From the NCBI GenBank assembly GCA_034769895.1, contig CM068375.1, forward strand, positions 258,199,268 to 258,263,267: 64,000 nucleotides of DNA, given 5' to 3'. Position 1 is the stretch's first letter. Each line of letters starts with the position of its first letter. This DNA comes from Magicicada septendecula (Eukaryota; Arthropoda; Insecta; Hemiptera; Cicadidae). The notes below the pieces were generated by a model. That model did not search any database and was not told the DNA's origin. It worked only from the letters and a program-made list of their open reading frames with translations. Below, piece after piece: positions 37,677 through 49,488 of the stretch. A program made the translations under genes and the position numbers.

Positions 37677-40600
37677 GGGGTTCTGGGGTGCTAACTGCCC
37701 GTTTATTTTTGTTTAAAATTTGCAATAACTTTTGTTTAATATTTTATTATTATTGACTTATCCGGTTCAATTCAACCTAGCGTTGAATCCAACTTGAATA
37801 AGTCCGGTTGATGCACTGAAATTATTTATCGAAGTAATTTTCTACTTCGGTTAGTTTATTTATACGGATGTTCTTCCGTCGACTCGTTGAAATGGTGGTG
37901 TTTATTCCGCACTGAAAACACAAATATTTTGCATTAACAATCACTTACTTGGTGAGTCTTGTCGAACTTGCAGGGTCGATATCACAATCCAATTTGTATA
38001 CGGACTTACCATGTTTGTATTCGCCGCTGCTTGTCGAGCTGACCAATGAAATTCATTCACCTGTTTTCAACTTAGTCTATTGAAATAAACTGATTGACTT
38101 CGTTTTCTTGTGTCAAATAATATTTTATTCAATTAATGTGCTCTCTTTGAATGATATGAAGTATCATTTATAATAAAATTCAGAATAAGTAACATGAGAT
38201 CTTTAGTTTTATAAAATTTGCCTCAGGGTGGCAGAACTGTTTACAAAGTTAGTTTATCTAAATGTTCTTTTTGGTTAAAATTAATTTAATACCTTCGTGG
38301 ATTCTTTGAGCTGACAGAATACCAAATCATAGAATAGAACTATCATTCAATCGTTATTAACCAGTTTGATGATGACTACAATTCAGTCATCACTTATAAT
38401 TAACATACAAAATAATAAACATGTGTCTGCTCTGAACATTTCAGGTTAGCAGAATTATTAAATTCAATTGATAATAAATGGTTGAAAGAAAGTTAATTAA
38501 TGTTAAAATAATTTGTGATAAAATAATTAAAATGAACAACAATATTATATATTGAAGCAGTGTTATTTAGTAAAACATCTGATTCATTGCTTGGTTCTAC
38601 ATAAAGATAGTTGCATGGCTGTAAGTAATCATGTATCTTAACAACCTTGGTTATTATTCATAGTAAGTAAAAACATTGAAATGGTTATAATAGTAAATTC
38701 CTTTCCTAAATCATAAAATATACATAACATTGAAATATTTTATTAACTTTCGTTAATTAATCTACCAGTTGACAAGTCTCGGTCATTGGTGAATACTGGT
38801 TAATTCGATTTATATGTAATAATTGACAACTGTCATTGTGTGTTTAAGTCACACGGAGTATTCGTACATAAAAATTAATTGAAATTTTAATAAATTCGTA
38901 AAATTAGCATATTCAAATATCTGAGGATTGTCATTACTGTTGATTAGATAATATCATGAATACATCTTAACCTAGGATCATTGTTTGAAAATGTTTCGAC
39001 TATATCGTTTTTCATTTCTTAACTAAGAATGTAATAATCACTTGTACTCCCTTTTATTTATAATTTAAATCCCGGAATTGCCCTGGATTATACACTGACC
39101 AATCCTTGTTACGCACTGTTACACTTCACACCTCTGATACTAAAGTATTTACGCTATCACAATTTGAGGTTAGGTTACACTGTTTACATCGGTGACGCGC
39201 ACAAATCATATGATCAGCTGACTTTTGCTCTGAGTTTAGCCGTCTGTTCCCTTCTGAAGTTGATTAAAAAGTGACGAGAACGCAGGCCTCGCTCTGCCGT
39301 TCCGTTTTGCGATCGTCCAAAATGTTGTTAATTTCTTGGATTTGATTGGTTGACGATCTTTAATTTGATGCACATACTCCCCCGGCGAATTATTTCAATT
39401 GTTGAAGTTGGCGTGGGGTATTTGGTGTCAAGAGTATAAATGTTTGCTCAATTTGACATGAATTACTTATAATTGTAATAACATTGTTAATATTGCTTAG
39501 ATTTTAAATCTGAGCGTATCACTGGATTGGTAACACTCGGCTCTTTATTTTGAGTCTACTCATGGTGTGCTTTGGTCTATTATCAAGGAAGTTAATGTTT
39601 GTGATTATCACCATTCACTATACACTATTATTTATATTTAATTTTTGATTAACACTATTTAATGGCACTCATACCCACTTGAGGGCATGCCTTCCAAGTT
39701 CTTTTGCACTTCTTAGTTGCTAGTTACTTAAAACTACTGACAAAATACATTTCTTAAACTACCATTGTCTTAGCCTATGTTCCTATATTTGTATTTACAT
39801 ATTTTACATAATAGAAAGTATTTATGCACTTTCTGTACGGCTCCAGTTAATAATGATAAGTGGTTTTAACTACTGAGAACCTTTGCTAATTGGAATATTA
39901 CGTATTCCTTGTCATTTCTCGTTAATAAAGTGGTCTCTATTTTGCATTATGAGATGCATACTTAATGTCACTCTTATTTGGTATTTTTTAGCTCTTTTGT
40001 CATTATTATTTAGTCGCAATAGTTGAACAATAATAGTATCTCTGTAATGGGCTTGGTGTTTTTAATACACTAGTCTGTTCCATATTGTATATGATGAAAT
40101 AACATTACTTACACCTGGTGTCACATGACAGGTGTTCTTAATTACTATTATAATACATTATGTGCTTTCTCATAATCTTCTTATGCTATTACAGTAGTGG
40201 TATTACACACTACTTCTGGTATAGACATTAACTTTTTGTTTCTATGTGGTTTCATAATATGGTTTTATTCAGGTTTTATATAGTGAATTCCATTTTGGTT
40301 GGTTTTGGTTCACTTTATTTGCTTATATTCTTATTTAAAACTTATCTTGGGTATCTTATATTGGTACCTGTAGAAAGATTATTATTTCTACTTGGTTTAA
40401 CACATAAAACATTTTGGTTTGGGTAGGATTTTCCTACTGCTAGTTGTGAATTTAGGTGAATAGTACCTACATCTGAGGTTATGTGATTTTGTCATTTGTG
40501 CCAACAATGTGTATGTTAGGTTGATACACATTTGTATTCTTTTAACCTTATTTTCTTAAGTTTGGTTTTATTAATGATAACTAATAACCTTTAGTTATGC

Positions 40601-41340
40601 CTTTTCTTGTCTTACATGATTGTTAGACTATTTGACTGATATTTGCTATTATTTTGATACTTATTTCTGTTACATTGGTGCTGTGCATAACATGTTACTA
40701 TGCTTTTATTTACAGCTTCTATTCAATAAACAGTATGATTATTTTCATTCTTTTTTATAACATATCTTGTCCTATTCATTTATAACATTATTCGTTGTAT
40801 ATTGGTCATCTCATTTAGTCATTTCTTGTCCATCTCTTCAATCTGTAGGTTGTTTAGTTATTGCATATACGGGTAAGATGTTGATTTATAGTTGACTGGC
40901 TCTTGGAATCTTTACTTTATGCCATGGTTGTTAGGTGTCCTTCTCGTAGTATGTTTCTTCATTGATTCTTCACTGGTTCTTCATTGATTCTTCATTGATT
41001 CTTCACTGATTCTTCACTGATTCTTCATTGAATCTTCATTGATTCTTCACTGATTCTTCATTGACCGAAAACTATTGGGTTGTTGGTTCCTGTGGTACAA
41101 TCATTGTGTGGTGCATCTTCTTTTCATTATAATGTCATTTCACTTGCTAGTTACCATCAGTTTATTAACTCTTATTGTTGTGAGTTTATCTTGGTGATAG
41201 GTAGCTCATGTAGTTTTGATGCTTGGCATGTTAGATAAATTACTCGGGTTGTCTCTTTGACTCAATTATTGACCTGTGTAAGTATTTTACGTTACTGAAA
41301 TCTTTGGGCTCATATGTCATGTTATACTATACATGCTAAT
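37677..41340. mobile_element. 3,664-bp insertion of unknown type inside the PLE
   Basis: The PLE reading frame breaks at TCGTTT (37671-37676) and resumes at an identical TCGTTT (41341-41346), a 5-6 bp target duplication. The inserted DNA begins GGGGTTCTGGGGTGCTAACTG and ends TATACATGCTAAT. I see no inverted terminal repeats, no paired LTRs and no transposase, integrase or RT. It is T-rich on the plus strand with a G+C-richer patch at 39.1-39.4 kb. A 4-6 bp duplication suggests an integrase-type mechanism (a gutted LTR element), but the family is unresolved. Confidence 0.7.
40954..41063 (+). repeat. 11-bp tandem repeat (about 10 units)
   Basis: Units ATTCTTCATTG or ATTCTTCACTG follow without gaps for 110 bp. 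It lies within the unidentified insertion. Confidence 0.9.
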
Positions 41341-42061
41341 TCGTTTCATCCTCTCACACAAAAATAGCGCCGTTTAATGCATTAGTGCACAGACTAATGA
41401 CTGTACCTTTAAGCCGTGAAGACCATCGGAATGAGGTTAAAATTATCAAATACATAGCCATAAAAAATGGTTAAAAAAGTGATATGGTAGATAATTTGAT
41501 TCGGAACGACAAGTATAAGCAGAATAAGATAAAAAATGACAGAGATAAAGTGCAATTTGTATCAGCCGAATTTACTAATGTGCTCCCTAATGTAATAAAA
41601 AACGAGTTCATGAAATTAAATATCAATGTTTCATTCAGAACTGTCAATAATTTAAAAAATATATTCAGGTTAAGTTCTCCTAAAGTAACAGAAAATTGCT
41701 CAGGCATATATAAATTGCAATGTGATGATTGTGACAACTTTTACATCGGCCAAACGGGGAGGAGATAATTTGACAGATATAAAGAACATTTACAAAAAAT
41801 GACATCACATCAGACAAGTCTAAATTTGCATTACATTTAATTAATGAAAATCACAACTACACTGGGTTTGCGGAGAATATGGTACCCATGCATGTCACTA
41901 ACAAAGGTCGTTTGATGGATGCGTTGGAAGAATTCGAAATTTATAAAGCATCAAAAATACATAAAGAAAGTTTGCTCAACGACCAGCTTTCATTTAGATC
42001 GAACACGTTGTACGATACCGTATTAAAGATAAACGGTGAACTTTTCAATCAGCCCATATGA
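41341..42061 (+). pseudogene. PLE ORF: RT thumb end and GIY-YIG endonuclease
   Basis: Resumes after the insertion with FHPLTQK, IAPFNALVHRLMTVPLSRED and VKIIKYIAIKNG, then the endonuclease: SGIYKLQCDDCDNFYIGQTG (GIY at 41703-41711, a CxxC knuckle, YIG at 41742-41750), a TAA, then FDRYKEHL, and after a shift the conserved tail NKGRLMDALEEFEIYKA and LLNDQLSFRSN to TGA at 42061. The CxxC before YIG is typical of endonuclease-bearing PLEs. At least three disruptions. Confidence 0.9.
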
Positions 42062-42354
42062 TATGTGACTGTCAGACAGTGCGCACTGTCTTCGTTAGCT
42101 GTGTGTGTACGGTGTTTTAATTATGTCATTTTTAACAGTTGTGTTTGTTTTATTCGTCCGTGTGTGTATGCGTTTTTAATAATTTCACCGACGACTCCTA
42201 TATATTAGGAAGAAGAAGTTTTACCTGATGATGGGAATTTAATTCCCGAAACATGTAGTGGAATATTAAACTACAAGATCGCTGACGGATCAGATAAGGT
42301 ATATTTTAAATTAATTAAAACTTATAAGCGATCTGGAGACCATTTATATGATGA
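41887..42354 (+). repeat. PLE right pseudo-LTR
   Basis: The direct copy of 35492-35958; similarity ends at 42354 just inside the 5' region, defining the right end of the element. Confidence 0.92.
42218..42264 (+). ncRNA. Hammerhead-ribozyme-like motif, right pseudo-LTR
   Basis: Stem I GTTTTAC (pairs with GTGGAAT, closing C-G), core CTGATGA, an extra U, stem II GGGAAT/ATTCCC, GAAAC, ACATGT and the candidate cleavage base A at 42257. The most complete copy of the three. Confidence 0.65.
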
Positions 42355-42579
42355 TTATATATTAACACTGAACACTATTTCAATAGGTTAATATTTCATG
42401 TTAACGTTCCATTTTTTCTATAACATTGATTAATTTCTAAAAAAACCATCAGCAGACAGACTTTTTGAAAAGCTTATTTACATGAAGAAAGCAAAACATT
42501 GTTAATTAAAATACTTTAAACTAAATAAAGCATTTTAATATTGAAATCATACGTCGTTTATGTCTCATATGTCCTTTCC
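42355..42579. other. No gene recognised
   Basis: Short A+T-rich spacer. Confidence 0.5.
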
Positions 42580-43005
42580 GTCAGTCTCTCCGCCACGTTC
42601 TGCCGCAGCTTTTGAGTCTCCTCTATTTCTCAAATCCTCAGTTTCCTCAATTTCTTCTTAAGCTCCATTTTCTTTTTTGGCACAAAAAGGAGTTGTGAGA
42701 GCTAAATCGGGTGAATAAGGGAGTGGGGAATTGTAGTCGTGTTTGTATAAGTTAAAAATTGATGCATCGTGAGTGACGAATGAGCTAGCGCACACACTGC
42801 TCATTCCCTCCCATGATGCATCACCCATGTTTGATTGACATACATATCAGAACGTCTCCGTCGAACATGTTCCTGAAGCAGCCTTGAAATATCACGATAG
42901 AACTGTACATTCACCGTCTGGCCCTGTGGAACAATTTCTTTGTGGATAATTCTTTAACGCTAAAAATCAAATCAACATAGACTTCACATTGGTCCAAATT
43001 TGGAG
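42580..43005 (-). pseudogene. mariner transposase C-terminal remnant
   Basis: On the minus strand a frame reads EIVPQGQTVNVQFYRDISRL, QEHVRRRRSDMYVNQTWVMH, HGRE, then after a stop ALAHSSLTMHQFLT and, in another frame, YSPDLALTTPFCAKKENG. These match the mariner catalytic-domain blocks (VPQGQTVNxxFYxxVLxRL; WVLHHDNAPAH; PPYSPDLAPCDFFLF). The second and third catalytic Asp positions are both altered, and there are stops and a shift. Inactive. Confidence 0.82.
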
Positions 43006-44065
43006 TGCTTTTACAGTGCCACTCCTATTTACATACACACGTGTAAGTATATAAAGTTATATCAGTACACATGGGAATATATCGTGTTTACATACGTCGA
43101 TTATAGACGGGTAACTCAGCAATTACCGGTTACTTAAATTGCTGAATAATCGAACGTACAGTTTTATTGTATCAATTCTTAAATCCCAACTGTATCTTAA
43201 TGTATGGGATTAAATCCGTTACATCTAAATCGGTTAAAATGAATTAGTATACTTAATTAAATCAAATTCTGTTACTATGTTACTATTTAGTGGCTCTTGT
43301 TTTACAGCTAGCTGTGTAACTCGTGAAAACTTGTGAATATCAATTTTTCACCAGGTAATGGACAAATCCTTTTGATGTCTCGTATATCTACGTCCTTTTC
43401 CATCCATATTCTCGATTCAATCTGTCACCTATTCGACTATCCATCTCAAAGCCCAAAGGTCTCGTCCACACCATAGCGCCTAGCGGTTGGACAAATGATT
43501 TGGTAAATCCAACACACTGCTCCTAGTTATTCTACTATCTAGAAGCAATTTATTTGTTCCTGTTATTTGTTCGTTACTAAAATAATTTACGTGGTACTGT
43601 AATTTAATTTTTTATTTTCTATTATTTCATCTTACTTCTCTTTTAAAAAGATATATACAGTAGTTGCAGCAAAGTTAATTGTTTGAAGTAAATTTTGAAG
43701 TACATCTCTCCACACTATAAGGCCGTATTCCGATGTCGCATCTTGATTTACCACAGGTTGCGACTGCGCCCATGACAATCATCTTTAGTGGCGTGGTAAA
43801 TGAATTCTCAGCGTCCTCGAAGGTAGTCCTGCAGTGACCGACGACGAACCCACCGACGCGGCAGAGGCTCCTCATTCATAACTACTCTAGGCACAATGCT
43901 GTCATCTGACTGGTTGCAATGGCTGACCAATCAGAAGCCAGCCCTGTGCTTATAGTACATACGAGTAGTTAGCGTCCGCCACGCCGATGGATTCGTTGTC
44001 TCGCTGCAGGATCACCTTAGCGGACCCTAAACTTATCTAATACGCCACCGAAGATGACTGCAATG
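43006..44065. other. No gene recognised; G+C-richer patch at 43.7-44.05 kb
   Basis: The patch contains many CG dinucleotides and short frames but no recognisable motif. Confidence 0.4.
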
Positions 44066-44531
44066 CAGTGGTTCAACTAAAATCTGCTCCTGAGGGGTGG
44101 CGGATGAGACTAGATTGAAGGTTAGACTCCCCATTTTTTTCTCAGAAAAAATGAGATATTTAGGATTCTTCCCATATAATTTTATAAATATATTTTTAAA
44201 TTCTTTTCGTCTCAGAATATTTGACGTTTTCTGGTGGATAGGTAGTTTTTTTTTTTGATACTGCAAATACGTGCATTATTTACCAAATGTTGAGTGATTG
44301 TCATTATTATGAAAACTAACTTTATTATATTTCCATATCATAATATGGAACTTTACTCTAACTTACATATTGTAATTCCTCTTACTCCTACAGTTACTTA
44401 TAAACACTCTTTTAACACACGCAACTGGATGGATATAGGCCTACATGAGTGACTATGGAACTTCCCTGAAAATTTTAATAGTTCTGGGGGGGGGTTTGAT
44501 CCCTGATTCCACCCACGTAGTTACGCCACTG
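44066..44531. mobile_element. Possible hAT-like MITE
   Basis: Ends CAGTGGTTCAACTA and (inverted) CAGTGGCGTAACTA resemble the CAGTGGCGTA termini of some hAT elements. Flanking CTGCAATG and CTGCGTAA agree at 5 of 8 positions. There is an internal G8 run near 44490. No coding capacity. Confidence 0.35.
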
Positions 44532-45653
44532 CTGCGTAATGGAAAGTCTGGCATATCACGATGCGACGTCGGACGTGGAGAGTTTCACTTCAACTGACAC
44601 CGACCGAGGACGCCTACATTTATTAATGAAAATTTTACACTTTACAATATTTATTTTTATATCGTATTATTTATGTATTTGTTGTTATATTTTCAATTTA
44701 TTACTGTCATTAAATGTTATGTTAATGACTTTTAATCCCTCTCCCATCCACTCAACCAACTACTGCAACCACCAAAATTTGGAACCACCAGCCGCCACTG
44801 GTGGGACCTGTCGTCCGAATCGGAAGCAGAGGCGGCACGACGTAAAGACAAAATCCTGTTTTGAGCAATATTATCATTGTATGGAATTTCCTAAAAAATC
44901 ATGTCGTTTCCATTTATAAAAAATTTACATTTAATTCAACTTTCTCATAATCTCTTTTACTTTTAATTTTGTAATTTACTAATTTGCGACTATTGAACAG
45001 AATAGCCATTGAATATGAGCAACGGTAATTAATAGTAAAGAGTACTACTAATAATTTAAATTGTTATTTGATTAGTAAAACTATACAGAGCTTACTGACC
45101 TCGACGTGGAATACGAAGCTGAACAGACCCCTCCACCAAGTAGGTGAACGCAGGTTGCATAACTTTCGAATATGCTGCTCACGTAAACTAATTAAGTACG
45201 TTCAAAGTTTATTCATTCCTTTCCGAAACAAATGGAATAACTTTTCGTCCAATCTGTATATAAACAATTTTGAATAGAGGATGAACCCTTGACTTACCAT
45301 TTTCATTATCTTTAGGGCGGCATCAGTCAGGATTTCCTTCTGGGTGCGTGTTCTAGCGGCTTCTGGCAGCGGTTTAGATTTTTTTTATAAAACTGCAAAA
45401 ATTTTAAAAAGTAAATTATGTTTTATTTATTTTGTTGTAATTAAGAAAGATACTGTGGAACATAAAGGTTACATTAATAGATATCTACAATTTAATGAAG
45501 TCATGAAACAATGAAGATAACCATCTTACAGTACATTATAAATAAAATAAACGATACCAGGAAACTGGCACAGTTTTCTCTCATTTTCTGTAGACGCTGA
45601 GAGTGTTAAATATTTTGAACGACTTTTTTAAAACTTCCCTTCAGATATCGTAT
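44532..45653. other. No gene recognised
   Basis: A+T-rich unique DNA; a 126-codon frame at 44539-44919 is compositionally skewed and motif-free. Confidence 0.4.
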
Positions 45654-46263
45654 TATTACGACATTACAGAACAATCTACGTGTTTCTCGAACGATCCAGT
45701 GGAATCCGGCTGTAATGTGTGCGTACGTGATTCTCGACATGCGTTGCGAGATTGTTCCGGGATCACCGGTCCGCCCCTGCTGTGTGTAAGGCCGCAACCA
45801 ATTATGTTCTGGTGTTTTCTAGTAGTATTCTTGACGCGCAGTAGCGAATATTCTGGAACCTCGGCGGGGTATAAATACAAGTACGCAGCGACGCTCAGGC
45901 AGTCTGAGTTGCGATTTATTCGATTTATTGGAATGCGGTTCGTAGTATTATAGTTAGTTATTATCGGGTGATTACACAGTGAGTTTGAGTTGCGAATTAT
46001 TACAGTGCGGTTCGACGTATTGTGGCGGAGTGTTATCTGTTTTTATAGTTGTGCTGGACAATTGTAATACAATTGTGTTTTATATTAGTTGACATTTTAA
46101 TGTAGCCTATGTGAACAATTTTTATTTGATTTGTTGTAAGAGATTATCTTGTTGATTACAAACTGTTTAATTGTGATAATTAAAGCTGGTGATTAGTGAC
46201 TTAATGGTGTCTTGTATTTTGTTTTCCTCTGTACCATACGATGATCAGTAGACCGTCATAACA
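45654..46263 (+). repeat. Solo LTR of Gypsy family C with GTAT target duplication
   Basis: Similar along its length to the LTR at 60692-61247: starts TATTACGACATTACAG, ends CGTCATAACA. GTAT lies on both sides (45650-45653 and 46264-46267), a 4-bp duplication. No primer site or gag follows, so it is a solo LTR left by LTR-LTR recombination. A TATA box lies at 45870. Confidence 0.88.
45870..45877 (+). promoter_or_regulatory. LTR TATA box
   Basis: TATAAATA, with a TCAG initiator-like string about 20-25 bp downstream. The same arrangement occurs in the other two copies. Confidence 0.55.
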
Positions 46264-46836
46264 GTATAATAATACGTGTAACATTTAAGACGCGCACATA
46301 TGCGTTTGGCTGCGCAGTTTATCGTCAAACAAATCACTTCGGTAAAAGCTATGGAGCAATTGTTAACAGCATTTCGAACTCCGTGTTCTATTGTAGGTTT
46401 GGGTACTACGAAATAACGGGTAAATTTTAAGAGTTTGTTGTTTTATTTCACAAATGGTAATAAAGTACTAAATTCAAAAATGCAAAAAATTTTTAAATAC
46501 CGTTTGAAACCCGTAAATAACAATAGGCACACCCGTGTAAGATCCGAATAGCAAGCACAAACCGTTTACTATCTGTAGTATAGAAATCATCCATTCCAAA
46601 AAGTTTCTGAGGAATAAATTACTTTGCTATAGATGCCATAAACGGAGATGGATACACTGCGGACTAGATAAACATTCCTACTCGTTAAGAGGACATACGC
46701 CTAACCTCAATTGAAAATGTTCGCACACACCTAACAAAATAATTAGCCTAAGTATTTAATTCGACTAATGACCGCATTTTTACCATCACATTATTCTAAT
46801 TTTTGTCATTTTCTTTTTCCTTTTCCCTTTTAAAAG
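46264..46836. other. No gene recognised
   Basis: Spacer between two solo LTRs in the same orientation. Confidence 0.5.
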
Positions 46837-47403
46837 TGTTGCACCATTACAAAACATTCTACGTGTTTCTCGGCTATTCCAGCGGAGCCCGGCTGTAATG
46901 TGTGTGTGAATACATATTGCTGCTACTTTGAGATGAAGGACAATTACGTGACACTTGTCACACGTCCGCGGAGACTGATCCAGATTTCACCAATCCGCGC
47001 GCGCTGTGTGCAAGGCCCAGTCAATTACGTTCTGGTGTTTTCTAGTAGCGTTCTTGACGCGCAGTATGGAATATTCTGGTATTTCGGCGGGTTATAAATA
47101 CAAGTACTCAGCGACGCTCAGTTCAGTTTGAGTTGGGATATATTCCAGTGCGGTTCGAAGTATTGTGGCAAAGTGTTATGCGTTTTATATTTGTGCGGGA
47201 CAATTGTAATACAATTGTGTTTTATACTCGTTGACATTATTATTGCGTGTGAACAATTTTTATTTTTATTTGTTGTAAGAGACTATCTTATTGATTACAA
47301 ACTGTTTAATTGTGATAATTAAAGCTGTTGATTAGTGACTTAATTGGTGCCTTGTACTTTGTTTTCCACTGTACCATACGACGATCACTAGACCGTCGTA
47401 ACA
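46837..47403 (+). repeat. Second solo LTR of Gypsy family C
   Basis: Starts TGTTGCACCATTACA, ends GACCGTCGTAACA; TATAAATA at 47093. The flanks (AAAG left, ATAT right) do not match, so the target duplication is lost or the LTR is recombinant. Confidence 0.85.
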
Positions 47404-48949
47404 ATATTGTTTTTTGTGAATACAAATGTAGTTAAAAATGTTAGTGTAATTTACAAAATAAAGTTGTTGGTACTTACGCTCGTAATGTAAAAACGCTCCC
47501 AAAACACACTGTAACCGTATATTTAAAAAAATAAACCTTGAGGTAAATAAAGTAGAAAATGGCTTCTGGTAAGACTAAAATACTACACAACAGTGCCAAG
47601 AGAAAAATTAGTTCAATAGAGAGACAGACAGAGAGAGAGAGAGAGTTGGAAGGAGAGAGAAGAGAAAATATGAATGAATTTATGTTACTTAATTTAGATC
47701 ATTTGTAACTCATACGACAAAATCATTTTCTTGATGTGGCTTTCATGAAACAATTGTACTTTTGAGCTTCATTGTACTTCAAACCTGAGGCATCAGCCAT
47801 CAAAAAAGTATATTAAATACTATTTAATAATGAACACTCGTTAAAAAATACAACTTAAAAAAATCTACAACGACTAATTTAATTACATTTACTTTAGATT
47901 TGATCCTTGCTTTAAAAATGTATTTACTTAAAAGGAGCAAATCGTGTATTTAAAAAACACTTCACACTAGAATATAACAAATCCTTGTCTAATTGAACTT
48001 AAGTCGTCAAAATGTTGATGGCTGCGAAAGACACTAGTGATTGTGTCAAGGCCGCGAAGCGTCAGATATCGATACTATGACTAATGGCATTAAGGGCACG
48101 GCGCATCCATTCAACTCTTCAAGTTCATTCTTGTGTACAATCACGTCTGCTAAAAATAGAAACCATCTCTCACTTTTTAGATCAGCTTAAAAAAAATAAT
48201 AATTACTTTCTTTTTCCTAATTTATTTTATTATTCACTGAACACTGTTTTAAGTTACACATATTATATTCTTCTAGAAAGATAACACATACGAAACCGAA
48301 AAATATTTCAAATTAAAAAAATATAGGCCTATTAAGGCTAAATAGTTGATGTTAAATTTTCTTTAAAATCGTAAATACAGATACTTGTAACCAACTATTT
48401 AATTCTGTATTTAATTTTTAATTATTTAACTTCTGACTGCTATAAAAAAATAATATTCTTTAACCGATGTTGTACTGAAATATTTTATATAATAAAGATT
48501 TTGTCAGTTATCGATTACTGACTGACAGGAAACTTTAATTAATTATAAAATACCTGTACACACTGACTTGAATAGACGTTAACTGTACATAGAAATGTGA
48601 GAAGCAATCGAGAAAATCAAGATTTAAGAAACTTGTAAGCCTTTATTTTTTCCTTTTTTTGTCAACTATTTTCAAATTGGAACTAGCCAAAACATGTTAT
48701 ATCTATTCTCTTTTATATTTTTATTTGTCTGAAAGTTATAATACTTTTGTTCAACTCATATTTTTATGTTTATAAACAATTATAATTAAGGAAACTCGGA
48801 AAGGGAAAAATTATTGGAAAATTAAATTTTGAGCTATTTATAAATTACAAAATTTCCATATTTAAAATTACATAATTATTAAACGTTTTAATATATTATT
48901 AATAAGAAATACAATTTTTTTTTCAAGAATATGTTACACATTTTTTTAA

Positions 48950-48996
48950 ATATTTTACAGTGTTTCGATAGTTTAAACTATCATCATCAGAAATTA
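48950..48996 (-). ncRNA. Hammerhead-like motif (second PLE lineage)
   Basis: Minus strand: ATTT, core CTGATGA, an extra U, a long palindromic stem II GATAGTTT/AAACTATC, GAAAC, stem III ACA C TGT, A, AAAT. The layout equals that of the PLE motifs at 35.4-42.3 kb but the sequence outside the core differs. No PLE coding region was seen nearby. Confidence 0.5.
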
Positions 48997-49445
48997 CAAT
49001 GATGATGTAATTTTAATAGTTTTAATGAAATTTTAAAAATCAATTGTTAATAACAGCTGTTTTATACGTAGAATAAATGTAAGTTTTATATATGTATATA
49101 AAAAATATGTTACATAATTGAGTGTAAAATATAATATAAATATTTATTTTATTAAATTAGTTATTTTGAAATACTATAATTTTTTGTTTTAATCTGGATT
49201 TGTTTTGGTATTAATTTATTATTTTTTTATGTTTAAATATTTCTAGATTTTTCCATAACATTATTTTTGAACCTTTGGAAATGTGTTTTAATAAAGTGAT
49301 ATTATTTAAATTTGGGAATTTTACACAGTGGTACAGGAAAGAGGTATCAAGTCTCGCGAGAAACTATCATTATATCAAATGACTAGCTGGAAGTGTGATT
49401 ACAGTAAGACGAGAAACCCGATTAATTTTAATATTTTATTAAATT

Positions 49446-49488
49446 TATTATTATTGTCGTCGTCGTCGTCATCGTCGTTGTTGTTGTT
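49446..49488. repeat. Trinucleotide (GTC/GTT)n microsatellite
   Basis: Mixed GTC and GTT units. Confidence 0.8.

Larger units (their letters stand above)
35361..42354 (+). mobile_element. Penelope-like element (PLE), interrupted
   Basis: A canonical PLE layout: direct terminal repeats (pseudo-LTRs, 35492-35958 and 41887-42354), a terminal inverted segment (35361-35480 against 35803-35923), and between them an RT with the PLE-type YVDD box followed by a GIY-YIG endonuclease. A 3,664-bp foreign insertion at 37677-41340 splits the coding region. Stops and shifts inactivate it. PLEs use the endonuclease to nick the target and prime reverse transcription there. Confidence 0.9.

Noticed and set aside
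40244-40426. Short hydrophobic frame resembling a membrane protein
   Set aside because: Arises from T-rich DNA, which always yields Phe/Leu/Tyr-rich translations; only 60 codons.
40955-41063. CRISPR-like array
   Set aside because: Units are contiguous 11-mers with no spacers, in a eukaryotic transposon-rich context.
45603-45953. 116-codon frame in the solo LTR
   Set aside because: Crosses the LTR boundary and is not conserved in the other two LTR copies.
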